Positions 1 to 7,922 of a stretch of DNA of 64,000 nt are shown here, one piece after another. Below the pieces are notes generated by a model that did not search any database, was not told where the DNA came from, and saw only the letters and a list, made by a program, of their open reading frames with translations. Numbering within the stretch: the stretch's first letter is position 1; each line of letters begins with the position of its first letter. The DNA comes from Chryseobacterium taiwanense (GTDB taxonomy: Bacteria; Bacteroidota; Bacteroidia; Flavobacteriales; Weeksellaceae), in NCBI RefSeq assembly GCF_000813825.1, contig NZ_JWTA01000002.1, positions 62,001 through 126,000 on the forward strand, read 5' to 3'. The translations under genes and the position numbers were made by a program.

Positions 1-129
1 GGGGAGAAAAAACTGGAAAATACATTGTATTTCGGATGCAGAAAAAAGACCAACTATCAGGACGAAATAGATCATATTAAAAGCTTGTTCCGAAAAATGA
101 TGAGTGAAGAAGAGCTTTTGACGGTATAA
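1..129 (+). CDS. C-terminal end of an unidentified protein
   Basis: An open frame enters from the left window edge in frame 1 and stops with TAA at 127-129, giving 42 residues. The piece is charged and helical in character (ends MMSEEELLTV) and has one Cys. I do not recognise the family. It could be the tail of any cytoplasmic protein; the rest lies outside the window. Confidence 0.5.
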   Translation, partial: GEKKLENTLYFGCRKKTNYQDEIDHIKSLFRKMMSEEELLTV

Positions 130-146
130 TTTTTCTCTGTGTTTTT

Positions 147-221
147 GTCATTCTGACGAAGGAAGAATCTCGGCTTTATTTTCAGAGATTCTTCACTCCA
201 CTTTGTTGCGTTCAGAATGAC
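147..221. repeat. REP-like palindromic repeat, copy 1
   Basis: An imperfect inverted repeat begins with GTCATTCTGA and ends with its exact reverse complement TCAGAATGAC. Inside, AGAATCT faces AGATTCTT across a T-rich loop. A second copy of the same element lies at 55904-55968. It sits between the partial gene and the end of the leftward GNAT gene, where it could act as a hairpin. Such palindromes are common in Chryseobacterium intergenic DNA. Confidence 0.75.
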
Positions 222-225
222 AAGA

Positions 226-660
226 TTACAAACTCATATGAATAATAGGATAATCTTTTCCGGACCCGTCTTTCTCAGATCTTCCGGTTGCTTTGAATCC
301 CATTTTTTCATAAAAACCAATTGCCTGTGGATTCTGTTCATTGACATCCACTTTTGTCAATCCGGTTTTGTCTTTCATAAACTGATATAATTTTTTCCCG
401 AAGCCTTTTCCGCGGGTATCATCATGAATGAAAAGCATTTCCAGATTTCCTTCTGCAACGGACGCAAATCCTTGAGCTTCGTTATTTTCGGAAATTACAT
501 ACACTTCAAGATTCGGTAAATATTCTTTTGGAATAATTTCTTTGAAATGCTGAAGGTCTTCTTCAGAAAGAAAATCATGGGTTACTCTTACTGCCGATTC
601 CCATATTTCCATGATTCTTGGATAATCTTCTGAAGTTGCCAATCTGATTGGGTGGATCAT
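226..660 (-). CDS. GNAT family N-acetyltransferase
   Basis: A protein of about 145 residues with the GNAT fold. The acetyl-CoA pyrophosphate loop is seen as RGKGFGKKL, and the C-terminal block NPQAIGFYEKMGFK is typical of the family. It would transfer an acetyl group from acetyl-CoA to an amine; the substrate cannot be told. I place the start at the ATG at 658-660 (MIHPIRLAT), because the longer frame to 678 needs a TTG codon and adds only six residues not found in the family. The neighbours do not suggest a pathway. Confidence 0.85.
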   Translation of the reverse strand: MIHPIRLATSEDYPRIMEIWESAVRVTHDFLSEEDLQHFKEIIPKEYLPNLEVYVISENNEAQGFASVAEGNLEMLFIHDDTRGKGFGKKLYQFMKDKTGLTKVDVNEQNPQAIGFYEKMGFKATGRSEKDGSGKDYPIIHMSL

Positions 661-774
661 AATTTTAAATTTCCACAAAAATAAATATTTAAAAACTAGT
701 AAAAATGGTAACCGGTAATTTCAAAATTTTATCGCAAATTTGTTTGATTTTAATTGAAAAAATAAACCAAAATT

Positions 775-1650
775 ATGGCACAAAAAATATATGCAGGACA
801 ACCTGTAATTACATTAAATAATGGCGTAGATATTCCGGCTTTAGGCTTTGGAGTTTGGCAGATGGAGGATTTGAAAGAATGTGAAAATGCTGTGATCAAA
901 GCTGTTGAAGTGGGATATAGGATGATTGATACCGCTTCTATTTACCTTAATGAAACAGCCGTTGGAAACGCGATTAAGAACTGTGGAGTAGACAGAGATG
1001 AGCTGTTTGTAACTTCAAAACTTTGGGTTCAGGATATTGCTTATGATAAAGCAAAAGGTGCTTTTCAGAGAACTTTAGACAGATTACAACTGGAATATCT
1101 GGATCTGTATCTTATTCACTGGCCGTATGGAGATTTTATCGGGGCTTGGAAAGCAATGGAAGAATTGTACTATGAAGGAAAAATAAAAGCAATTGGTGTT
1201 TGTAATTTCCCTGTTGAAAAGATGGAGGAATTAAAAGCCAATTCTACGGTTCTTCCGGTAATTAATCAAATTGAGCTGCATCCTCTTTTCCAGCAAAAAG
1301 AGCTTCAGGTATATGACAGAGAAAATAATATCGTTACACAACCTTGGAGCCCGCTTGGAAACGGAAATGCCGGATTATTGGATAATTCAGAACTGAAAGC
1401 TATTGCTGAGAAATATGGTAAAACAGTGGCTCAGGTGATCTTGAGATGGCATCTTCAGGAAGGTTTCTGCGTGATTCCTAAATCTGTAACCCCTTCCAGA
1501 ATTGAGGCGAATTTCAATGTTTTTGATTTTGAACTTTCAGAAGATGAAATGAACATTGTCCGTTCTTTAGACACCGGAAAAAGACTTTTCTTTGATCCAA
1601 AAGATCCGTCTTGGGAAAAGAAGATGCTGAATTCTGTAGCGGATATTTAA
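775..1650 (+). CDS. aldo/keto reductase (2,5-diketogluconate reductase type)
   Basis: A 291-residue NADPH-dependent aldo/keto reductase, full length for the family. The catalytic tetrad is visible: Asp52 and Tyr57 in IDTASIYLNE, Lys82 in TSKLW and His115 in LIHWP. The AKR core also shows GFGVWQ at the N-terminus, NQIELHP in the middle and the cofactor-binding IPKSVTPSRIEAN near the end. It is a soluble barrel enzyme that reduces aldehydes or ketones, most like the bacterial DkgA/DkgB and YvgN group; the physiological substrate is unknown. It is transcribed alone and ends in a bidirectional terminator shared with the convergent Mur ligase gene. Confidence 0.92.
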   Translation: MAQKIYAGQPVITLNNGVDIPALGFGVWQMEDLKECENAVIKAVEVGYRMIDTASIYLNETAVGNAIKNCGVDRDELFVTSKLWVQDIAYDKAKGAFQRTLDRLQLEYLDLYLIHWPYGDFIGAWKAMEELYYEGKIKAIGVCNFPVEKMEELKANSTVLPVINQIELHPLFQQKELQVYDRENNIVTQPWSPLGNGNAGLLDNSELKAIAEKYGKTVAQVILRWHLQEGFCVIPKSVTPSRIEANFNVFDFELSEDEMNIVRSLDTGKRLFFDPKDPSWEKKMLNSVADI

Positions 1651-1658
1651 ATAAAAAA

Positions 1659-1687
1659 AATCCTTTCATCAAAAAATGAAAGGATTT
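1659..1687. terminator. bidirectional rho-independent terminator
   Basis: The stem AATCCTTTCAT / ATGAAAGGATT is flanked by A-tracts on the left and T-tracts on the right. It lies between the convergent aldo/keto reductase and Mur ligase genes and can serve both strands. Confidence 0.88.
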
Positions 1688-1691
1688 TTTA

Positions 1692-3029
1692 TTATTTCGT
1701 TAAATCGAGTCCTCCGAAGTTACCCGAGCTCATCATCAGGTAAACTCCCTGAGTTTTGTCGAGTATTTCCCAATAGGCGTGAAGTTCTTCCGCATTGGTG
1801 AAAACTTTCAGATTTTCGTTCTTGAATTTTTCTTTGATTAATTCAGGAGAAATAGGTTCCATTCTTTTGATCTTCAAGGCATCTTCTGAATAGAATACAA
1901 CTGCGTTATCCAAACCATCCATTGCATGGTCATATTGCTCTAGAAATGCCGGATTTAAGCTTGAATACGTATGAAGTTCAAGAAAACCGTATTTCTTCTC
2001 ATTTTTAAATTGTTCACAGAACGCTTTTACAGCCGCTTTTACTTTACTTGGAGCATGGGCAAAATCTTTATAAAGTGTTCCTTTATCTTCTCTTTCTACC
2101 TTTTCAAGACGTTTTGAAGCTCCTTTGAAACTCATAATCGCTTCATAAAAATCTTCATCCATAATCCCTAAAGTCTGGCAAATATGTCTTGCTCCTTCAA
2201 GGTTTAGTAAATTATGTGCTCCGAAAATAGAAAGCGGAACATCTCCCATTTCAGTTTTCAGATACACTTTTCCGTTGTTGATCTCATATTCAGGAGTTTT
2301 GTAAGGGATTTTTCTGAAATAATTTTCAGCGGCTTCCACTACTTTTACCACTTCGGCATCTTCTTCGTTATAGACTAAAATTCCTCCTGGAGTAATGCTT
2401 GCAACAAATTTTCTGAACTGTTCAATATAATTGTCAAATGTTTTGAAAACATTAATATGATCCCACGCAATTCCGCTCATTAAAGCGATATTGGGCTGAT
2501 AAAGCAGGAATTTTGAACGAAGATCAATAGGAGAGGAAAGGTATTCATCACCTTCCAAAACCATGAAATCGTTGTCCTGAGTCAATTTTACCATACAGTC
2601 GAAACCTTCCAGCTGAGCGCCTACCATGAAATCCACCTCTTTCTGATGGAAGTTTAAAACATGAAGGATCATAGAAGTAATAGTCGTTTTACCATGTGAA
2701 CCGGCAATAACGACTCTGGTTTTGTTTTTTGACTGCTCGTAAAGAAATTCAGGGTATGAATAAATTTTTAAGCCCAGTTCTTTTGCTTTTGCCAGTTCAG
2801 GATTGTCCTGATGTGCATGCATTCCAAGAATTACAGCATCAATATCGGAAGTGATCTTTTCAGGAAACCAACCCATTTCTGTGGGTAAAATTCCTTTCTT
2901 TTCCAATCTTGATCTTGAAGGTTCAAAAATAGCATCATCCGAACCTGTTACCTGATATCCTTTATCTTTTAGTGCAATGGCAAGATTGTGCATCGCACTT
3001 CCTCCAATTGCTATGAAGTGGGTTTTCAA
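1692..3029 (-). CDS. mpl: Mur ligase of the Mpl type (murein peptide ligase)
   Basis: A 445-residue Mur-family ATP-dependent ligase. The N-terminal Rossmann-like domain starts IAIGGSAMHNLA; the P-loop AGSHGKTTITSM is at about 109-120. The middle domain has the acidic LEGDEY block, and the C-terminal domain holds KDFAHAPSKVKAAV, the Mpl and MurC counterpart of the DFAHHP motif. Mpl joins the recovered tripeptide L-Ala-gamma-D-Glu-meso-DAP to UDP-MurNAc during peptidoglycan recycling in the cytoplasm. The length and the unusual N-terminus fit Mpl better than true MurC, though a MurC-like role cannot be excluded. It is the last gene of a leftward run with the lipoprotein gene (6 nt away), the acyltransferase and the Nudix gene. 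Confidence 0.85.
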   Translation of the reverse strand: MKTHFIAIGGSAMHNLAIALKDKGYQVTGSDDAIFEPSRSRLEKKGILPTEMGWFPEKITSDIDAVILGMHAHQDNPELAKAKELGLKIYSYPEFLYEQSKNKTRVVIAGSHGKTTITSMILHVLNFHQKEVDFMVGAQLEGFDCMVKLTQDNDFMVLEGDEYLSSPIDLRSKFLLYQPNIALMSGIAWDHINVFKTFDNYIEQFRKFVASITPGGILVYNEEDAEVVKVVEAAENYFRKIPYKTPEYEINNGKVYLKTEMGDVPLSIFGAHNLLNLEGARHICQTLGIMDEDFYEAIMSFKGASKRLEKVEREDKGTLYKDFAHAPSKVKAAVKAFCEQFKNEKKYGFLELHTYSSLNPAFLEQYDHAMDGLDNAVVFYSEDALKIKRMEPISPELIKEKFKNENLKVFTNAEELHAYWEILDKTQGVYLMMSSGNFGGLDLTK

Positions 3030-3035
3030 TTGTAT

Positions 3036-3473
3036 TTACTGTTTTTTTACATTGTTATTAATGATCTCCTGAAAAGCAGTCGTAATATTTGTCCAGTTCG
3101 TTTTGAAATTGGACATAATAGAACTTGCATCTGTTTTGCTGCCTTCATTAGCGCCTTTCTTTATGTTGATAGAAGTCGCGATACCATCATAGATTTTTTT
3201 ATGATCTTCCTGTATTCTTCTGAAATTATTTTGAGAAAGGGTATTATCCAGTTTTTTTAAATCTTCATCGGTAAGGGTAAAGTTCTGATTGTATTTCTTC
3301 CCTTCTCCTTCAAATGAATAGTGAACATTGTTTCCTTTAATCAAAAGATTTTCATATACGGGAGAAAGACCTCCACTTTTTGAATAGCTGATGTCAAAGT
3401 CAGAATATACTTTCTGACTATTACAAGAAACCATGATTATAATTGTAAATATGATGGCTATTATTTTGCTCAT
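3036..3473 (-). CDS. small lipoprotein of unknown function
   Basis: A 145-residue exported protein. The N-terminus is a short hydrophobic helix followed by a lipobox-like IMVSC with Cys17, so it should be lipid-anchored facing the periplasm. The mature part is polar and I recognise no domain. It sits 6 nt upstream of the Mur ligase start and 11 nt downstream of the acyltransferase stop, which suggests one transcript and possibly a cell-envelope role. Confidence 0.72.
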   Translation of the reverse strand: MSKIIAIIFTIIIMVSCNSQKVYSDFDISYSKSGGLSPVYENLLIKGNNVHYSFEGEGKKYNQNFTLTDEDLKKLDNTLSQNNFRRIQEDHKKIYDGIATSINIKKGANEGSKTDASSIMSNFKTNWTNITTAFQEIINNNVKKQ

Positions 3474-3484
3474 ATTACCTCGTT

Positions 3485-4291
3485 TTAATTTGTAGAATTG
3501 TTTTGTTCCTGCTTTTTAGCTTTAAGTTCTTGATCATAGCTGTGCAGTACATTGAAATCTTCCGTCTGCTCAATCGCGGTCATGATTTTTACTAAAATTT
3601 CCTGTGCATTTTCCTTATCGTAGTCAATATCCAGAGGAGCTTTAAATTCCATGGTAGGTTTTACCCCTGTTACTTTTACTCTCAGTCCTTTTTTGTCAAA
3701 AGCGCGTCTGAATCCGTTTATTTTGATAGGAATTACAAGAGGGCGTTGATTTTTTATCAATTTAGCAGTTCCTTTTCTTCCCTGTGCAAATGCAGAAGTA
3801 GTCCCTTGAGGAAAGGTTGCCACCCATCCGTTGTCGAGTGCTTTCATGATATTATCAATTTCACTCATATCAACCATTCTGTTGACATTTTTACCTTCTG
3901 CTCTCCAGGTTCTTTTTACTGTAACGGCACCTGCAATTTTGAAAATCTTAGGAAGAATTCCTTTATTCATGGTTTCCTCAGCAGCAACGTAATAAAAATC
4001 GATTTTAGGATTCAATAAATAGATAGGATTTTTAATGGTATTTAAATATCCGTTATTTACCGCACAAAAAGCGTGGTACATTGCGGCTACATCAGCAAAA
4101 TAGGTTTGGTGATTAGACACAAACAATACGTTTGAATCCGGAAGATCTACAAGATGTTCAGTACCTGTTATTTTTAATTTATTAAAGCCGTTGAATCTTC
4201 TATAGGATACAAATCCCAGAATAAATATAATTAACCTTTTTAAAAAATAAGGTGTACCGAATGCATCGGTGAAAATGTTTTTCTTCGCCAT
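3485..4291 (-). CDS. PlsC-like lysophospholipid acyltransferase
   Basis: A 268-residue member of the 1-acyl-glycerol-3-phosphate acyltransferase family, which adds the second acyl chain to a lysophospholipid at the inner membrane. A hydrophobic stretch follows residue 10. The catalytic motif reads VSNHQTYFAD and the downstream block is TFPQGTTSAFAQGRKG, the equivalent of FPEGTRS. The motif spacing is odd: five residues separate His and Asp instead of the classical four. This may be a subfamily trait. The basic and Gln/Glu-rich C-terminal tail is probably soluble. It lies in a leftward operon-like run, 27 nt after the Nudix gene and 11 nt before the lipoprotein gene. Confidence 0.82.
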   Translation of the reverse strand: MAKKNIFTDAFGTPYFLKRLIIFILGFVSYRRFNGFNKLKITGTEHLVDLPDSNVLFVSNHQTYFADVAAMYHAFCAVNNGYLNTIKNPIYLLNPKIDFYYVAAEETMNKGILPKIFKIAGAVTVKRTWRAEGKNVNRMVDMSEIDNIMKALDNGWVATFPQGTTSAFAQGRKGTAKLIKNQRPLVIPIKINGFRRAFDKKGLRVKVTGVKPTMEFKAPLDIDYDKENAQEILVKIMTAIEQTEDFNVLHSYDQELKAKKQEQNNSTN

Positions 4292-4318
4292 CTCTCAATT
4301 AAACACGGTATTGCAAAG

Positions 4319-4945
4319 TTACATTTTTTTCAGCAACTGGCTGAATTCGCTTAATATCATAGCTGTAGCCCCCCAAATGATATATCCGTTGAAGTTAATT
4401 ACAGGAACTTCATGATCTCCTGCGCTCGGTAAAGACATAATTTCCGGCTGATCGGGAAGATTCAAAAAAGAAACGATAGGGAATTCGATAACTTCTACAG
4501 CTTCCGTTTGTTGCAAGATAAAATCCGGATTTTTTTTAGTGTATGAAATGTACGGATATACATAAAAATTACTTGGTGGAATGTAAATAGGGGACATTTC
4601 CCGAATAATTCTCACATAATTTTTTTCAATTCCTATTTCTTCTGATGTTTCTCTTACTGCCGTTTCAGAAAAATCCTGATCCATTTCCTCACGTTTTCCT
4701 CCGGGTAAAGAAATTTGACCGCTATGTCTGTCGTGCTCATTAATCGTTCTTTGAATGAGTGGAAAATACCATTCATTGTCTTTTAAATATAACACGATAT
4801 TAACGGCCGCAAACTTCGGGTTTTTGGATAAAACTTCTTCGTAAGTGAAAACAGGACGATAGGGTGGGGAAAAAACTCCATGGGCATGTTCTCCCGGTAA
4901 GGTTACATCTTTTATTTTTCGTAATAAATCTTTTCCAAAACTCAT
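4319..4945 (-). CDS. Nudix hydrolase, CoA pyrophosphatase type
   Basis: A 208-residue Nudix protein. The box reads PGGKREEMDQDFSETAVRET followed by SEEIGI, with the Asp after GKREEM that is usual in the NudL/CoA-pyrophosphatase group. The upstream HSGQISLPGG block also belongs to that group. The expected reaction is metal-dependent cleavage of CoA or acyl-CoA to 4'-phosphopantetheine and 3',5'-ADP. It is the first gene of the leftward group with the acyltransferase, lipoprotein and Mpl genes. Confidence 0.87.
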   Translation of the reverse strand: MSFGKDLLRKIKDVTLPGEHAHGVFSPPYRPVFTYEEVLSKNPKFAAVNIVLYLKDNEWYFPLIQRTINEHDRHSGQISLPGGKREEMDQDFSETAVRETSEEIGIEKNYVRIIREMSPIYIPPSNFYVYPYISYTKKNPDFILQQTEAVEVIEFPIVSFLNLPDQPEIMSLPSAGDHEVPVINFNGYIIWGATAMILSEFSQLLKKM

Positions 4946-5028
4946 ACATCAAATTTAGGAATATATCTTGAAGAAAAGAATAGGCTTAACATTAATTAAC
5001 CAAGATTTGCATTATTCAATGGGTGATT

Positions 5029-5499
5029 TTAAATTCTTATTACAACTTTTGAGACGTGTTTTACAGGGAAATTAACCGAATTGGCAATGAAGCAAAATTC
5101 GTTGGCTTTTTGATGAAGTTCTTCAGCTTTTTCAATTTGGGTTTCATCAGTGATCGTAACAACAGGATTTAAAATGACTTCTGTAAATCGACCACTTCCC
5201 GTGGCTGTTTCTTCCATAATTCCTGTAGCATTGTCAATATAATCGGTAACGATAATTCCAGTTTCAGAACAAAAATGTAGATACCAAAGCATGTGACATG
5301 AGGATAGGGAAGAGAGTAGCATTTCCTCCGGATTGTATTTTGTTTTGTCACCACGAAATGCAGGATCGGAAGAACCTTCAATTATTGGTTTGTTTTCTAC
5401 TGAAATAGTATGGCTCCTTTCGTAATCACGATAATTGCTCGTTCCGGAACCTTTATTTCCTGTCCATTCAATGGTGGTTTTGTAGTGATGGTGTTTCAT
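5029..5499 (-). CDS. OsmC/Ohr family peroxiredoxin-like protein
   Basis: A 156-residue OsmC-fold protein. Both redox cysteines are present: Cys68 in LSSLSSCHMLWYLH and Cys136 in ANEFCFIANS. The N-terminal strand block and NPEEMLLSSLSSCH are typical. Proteins of this type reduce organic hydroperoxides with thiol donors in the cytoplasm. It lies between the Nudix gene and RNase G and has its own upstream gap that contains a hairpin terminator for RNase G. Confidence 0.88.
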   Translation of the reverse strand: MKHHHYKTTIEWTGNKGSGTSNYRDYERSHTISVENKPIIEGSSDPAFRGDKTKYNPEEMLLSSLSSCHMLWYLHFCSETGIIVTDYIDNATGIMEETATGSGRFTEVILNPVVTITDETQIEKAEELHQKANEFCFIANSVNFPVKHVSKVVIRI

Positions 5500-5527
5500 T
5501 TTTATTTTGATTAAAGTAAATAAACAA

Positions 5528-5555
5528 AAAAACCTCCAGAAAAACTAGAGGTTTT
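5528..5555. terminator. rho-independent terminator
   Basis: The stem AAAACCTC / GAGGTTTT with the loop CAGAAAAACTA lies just after the RNase G stop on the minus strand and before the OsmC start. The T-run on the minus strand supports termination of the rng transcript. Confidence 0.75.
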
Positions 5556-5565
5556 GAATTTTGTA

Positions 5566-7125
5566 TTAATTAGAATATCCAACCAATTCTTCTTTTTTTG
5601 AATTGTAAATTCTGTATTCTAAATATTTAAAAGAATCTCTTGGGATGATGGCTACTTTCTTTTTGTATTTTAAAAACCATTTCATCTGAATGCTCATGAG
5701 GCCTTTCGTAAGATAAGCTTCCACAAAAGGATGTACATGAAGGAATATTTTTCCTTTTTCCTTTTGCATGATAGATTTCAGAGCTTCACCCATTCTTTCT
5801 ACAATAACAATCGGAGCGATGATTTCTCCGTCTTTGTTAGGGTTTTCTTCTTTGGTTTCGATCTGTTTTTCCGGACGGTTTCTTTGTCGGGTAATTTGTA
5901 TCAGACCAAATTTACTTGGGGGAAGAATTTTATGACGTGCTTTATCACGTTTCATTTCTTCTTTTAGATGTTCATACAGATCTCTTCTGTGTTCAGGATT
6001 CGTCATGTCGATAAAATCAATGACGATGATTCCGCCCATGTCGCGTAGACGAAGCTGTCTTGCGATCTCTGTGGCTGCCATTTTGTTTACGTTCAGGGCA
6101 TGTTCTTTGTTTACAGCGGCTCCTGTTGTAATATTGTTTCCTGAGTTTACATCAACTACGTGTAATGCTTCGGTGTGTTCTATAACGAGATAAGCTCCTT
6201 TAGAACTTGGAATATTTACATGTTTTCCGAAACTTTGTTTCAGTTGTTTTTCAACATTGTAATACTCGAGAAGAGGGATGTGAGAGTCGTAAAACTGGAC
6301 GATATTCTTTCTTTCCGGAGCAATTACCTCCAGATAGTTTTTCATTTCGCTTACCATTTGTTCATCATCACAAATAATACTTACGAAATCCTGATTGAAA
6401 TTGTCTCTTAATATAGCTGAAGCTTTGTCGTCTTCGCTTAAAACTCTTGACGGAACTTTATTTTTTTGAATATTTTTAAAAGTGCTTTCCCATTTCTGAA
6501 TCAGCTGATTCATGTCATTGTGTAGGTCTGCCACTTTTTTTCCTTCGGCTACGGTTCTTATGATGACACCGAAACCTTCGGGTTTTATACTCTCAATAAG
6601 GGTTCTTAGTCTTTCTTTTTCCTCAGCACTTTTTACTTTTTTGGAAATCGAAACCTTATTGTCGAAAGGAATGAGAACCAAAAAACGTCCTGTTAAGGAA
6701 ATTTGTGTAGAAATTCTAGGTCCTTTTGTTGAGATGGGTTCTTTGGTAATCTGTAGCAGAACAACGTCGTCTTTGGCGATGACTTTGTCTACCGTTCCGT
6801 TTTTGTCAATTTCGGGTTGTATCTCGAAATTTTTTAAGCTTGAAGTACCTTGTTTTTTGGAAATGGTATCTCGTAAAAACTTCCTGTAGGTAAGGTATTG
6901 TGGTCCTAAATCCTGATAATGCAGAAAGGCATCCTTTTCGTATCCTATATTTACGAATGCTGCATTTAGGTTGGGAGCCAGTTTTTTTACTTTTCCAATA
7001 AATAAATCTCCAACTATAAAATCACTCTTGTCCTCTTGCTCATGAAGTTCACATAGTCTTCCGTCTTCCAGCAGTGCAATCTTTGTAAGATCATCTTCAT
7101 GCGAAACTATTAGTTCTTTCTTCAT
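5566..7125 (-). CDS. rng: ribonuclease E/G family endoribonuclease (RNase G)
   Basis: A 519-residue RNase G, the short form of the RNase E/G family without a degradosome tail. The S1 RNA-binding domain lies at about 36-120 (VGDLFIGKVKKLAPNLNAAF). The catalytic metal-binding aspartates are in HVVDVNSGN (about 325) and IIVIDFIDM (about 366), and the DNase I-like block PPSKFGLIQITRQR follows. It cleaves single-stranded AU-rich RNA, acting on 16S rRNA maturation and mRNA decay. It is followed by a hairpin terminator and preceded by 238 bases of AT-rich DNA before the next gene on the same strand. Confidence 0.95.
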   Translation of the reverse strand: MKKELIVSHEDDLTKIALLEDGRLCELHEQEDKSDFIVGDLFIGKVKKLAPNLNAAFVNIGYEKDAFLHYQDLGPQYLTYRKFLRDTISKKQGTSSLKNFEIQPEIDKNGTVDKVIAKDDVVLLQITKEPISTKGPRISTQISLTGRFLVLIPFDNKVSISKKVKSAEEKERLRTLIESIKPEGFGVIIRTVAEGKKVADLHNDMNQLIQKWESTFKNIQKNKVPSRVLSEDDKASAILRDNFNQDFVSIICDDEQMVSEMKNYLEVIAPERKNIVQFYDSHIPLLEYYNVEKQLKQSFGKHVNIPSSKGAYLVIEHTEALHVVDVNSGNNITTGAAVNKEHALNVNKMAATEIARQLRLRDMGGIIVIDFIDMTNPEHRRDLYEHLKEEMKRDKARHKILPPSKFGLIQITRQRNRPEKQIETKEENPNKDGEIIAPIVIVERMGEALKSIMQKEKGKIFLHVHPFVEAYLTKGLMSIQMKWFLKYKKKVAIIPRDSFKYLEYRIYNSKKEELVGYSN

Positions 7126-7363
7126 TTTGTTAAGATAAAATTGTTAAGATTTACAAAGGGTATATGTTTTTATTATCAAATTAATAATATTTTTAAATAT
7201 AAGAATTAGTTGTTAATATTATTCTGTTTTGATGAAAAATAAAATAAAACATACATAGATCCTAAGAAATCTTATAGGGTTCAAAACAAAATATAGTCGG
7301 TGAATATTAAAATATTAAAAACACCAACTATATTATTATATTGTGAATCTCGAGAAAAAGAGA

Positions 7364-7453
7364 TTATTTTTTCTTATGTCTGTTTGCTCTTCTTCTTTTC
7401 TTTCTTTTGTGAGTTGCAACCTTGTGTCTTTTTCTTTTCTTTCCGCTTGGCAT
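7364..7453 (-). CDS. very small, highly basic protein (possible ribosome-associated)
   Basis: A 29-residue frame with ATG at 7451-7453 and TAA at 7364-7366, encoding MPSGKKRKRHKVATHKRKKR and ending RHKKK. About two thirds of the residues are Lys, Arg or His. Its make-up recalls the small AURKAIP1/COX24-domain proteins (the mS38-type ribosomal proteins), which bacteria of this phylum also carry; that match is from memory. It lies directly between HU and RNase G, 40 nt after HU, on the same strand. The function is inferred only. Confidence 0.72.
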   Translation of the reverse strand: MPSGKKRKRHKVATHKRKKRRRANRHKKK

Positions 7454-7493
7454 AATTTTAATTTTTAGTAACTAGTTAATATTCCGTTAAATT

Positions 7494-7784
7494 TTATTTT
7501 ACTGCAACTTTGGTTTTTACTTTCTCAACAAAAGATTTTGAAGGTTTGAAAGCAGGAATGTTATGAGCCGGGATTTCAATTGCAGTGTTCTTAGAAATGT
7601 TTCTACCCGTTTTAGCAGCTCTTGTTTTAATAATGAAAGAACCAAAACCTCTTAAGTAAACATTGTCTCCATTGTACATAGAAGTTCTAATCTCCTGCAT
7701 AAAAGCTTCTACAACTTTCTGTGTTTCATTCTTTTCTGTTCCCAATTTATTTGAGATGGTGTTTACCAATTCTGCCTTTGTCAT
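7494..7784 (-). CDS. HU/IHF family DNA-binding protein
   Basis: A 96-residue histone-like protein of normal HU length. It starts MTKAELVNTISNKLG and has the core NVYLRGFGSFIIKTRAAKTG followed by IPAFKPSKSF, the DNA-binding arm and closing strand of the family. As a dimer it bends DNA and compacts the nucleoid. It lies upstream of the tiny basic protein and RNase G on the same strand. The C-terminal KVKTKVAVK is a short basic tail. Confidence 0.95.
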   Translation of the reverse strand: MTKAELVNTISNKLGTEKNETQKVVEAFMQEIRTSMYNGDNVYLRGFGSFIIKTRAAKTGRNISKNTAIEIPAHNIPAFKPSKSFVEKVKTKVAVK

Positions 7785-7922
7785 TTCCTTTTTAAATTTT
7801 AAATTTTAGGTGTGCAAATTTAGTTAAAAAAATTGAATACTAGCAAATTAGTGGTAAAATATTTTTAGATAGTTGATTGGATTTGTATGTTTATTTTGTG
7901 TTACTATTATATTAAGATCGCT

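Noticed and set aside
2988..3260. A 90-residue rightward frame over the end of the lipoprotein gene
   Set aside because: It lies opposite the clearly coding leftward lipoprotein and Mur ligase genes, and its product has no domain or sensible composition.
7346..7365. A terminator after the tiny basic gene
   Set aside because: The AATCTC/GAGATT stem is only six pairs, overlaps the stop codon, and lacks a T-run in the direction of transcription.
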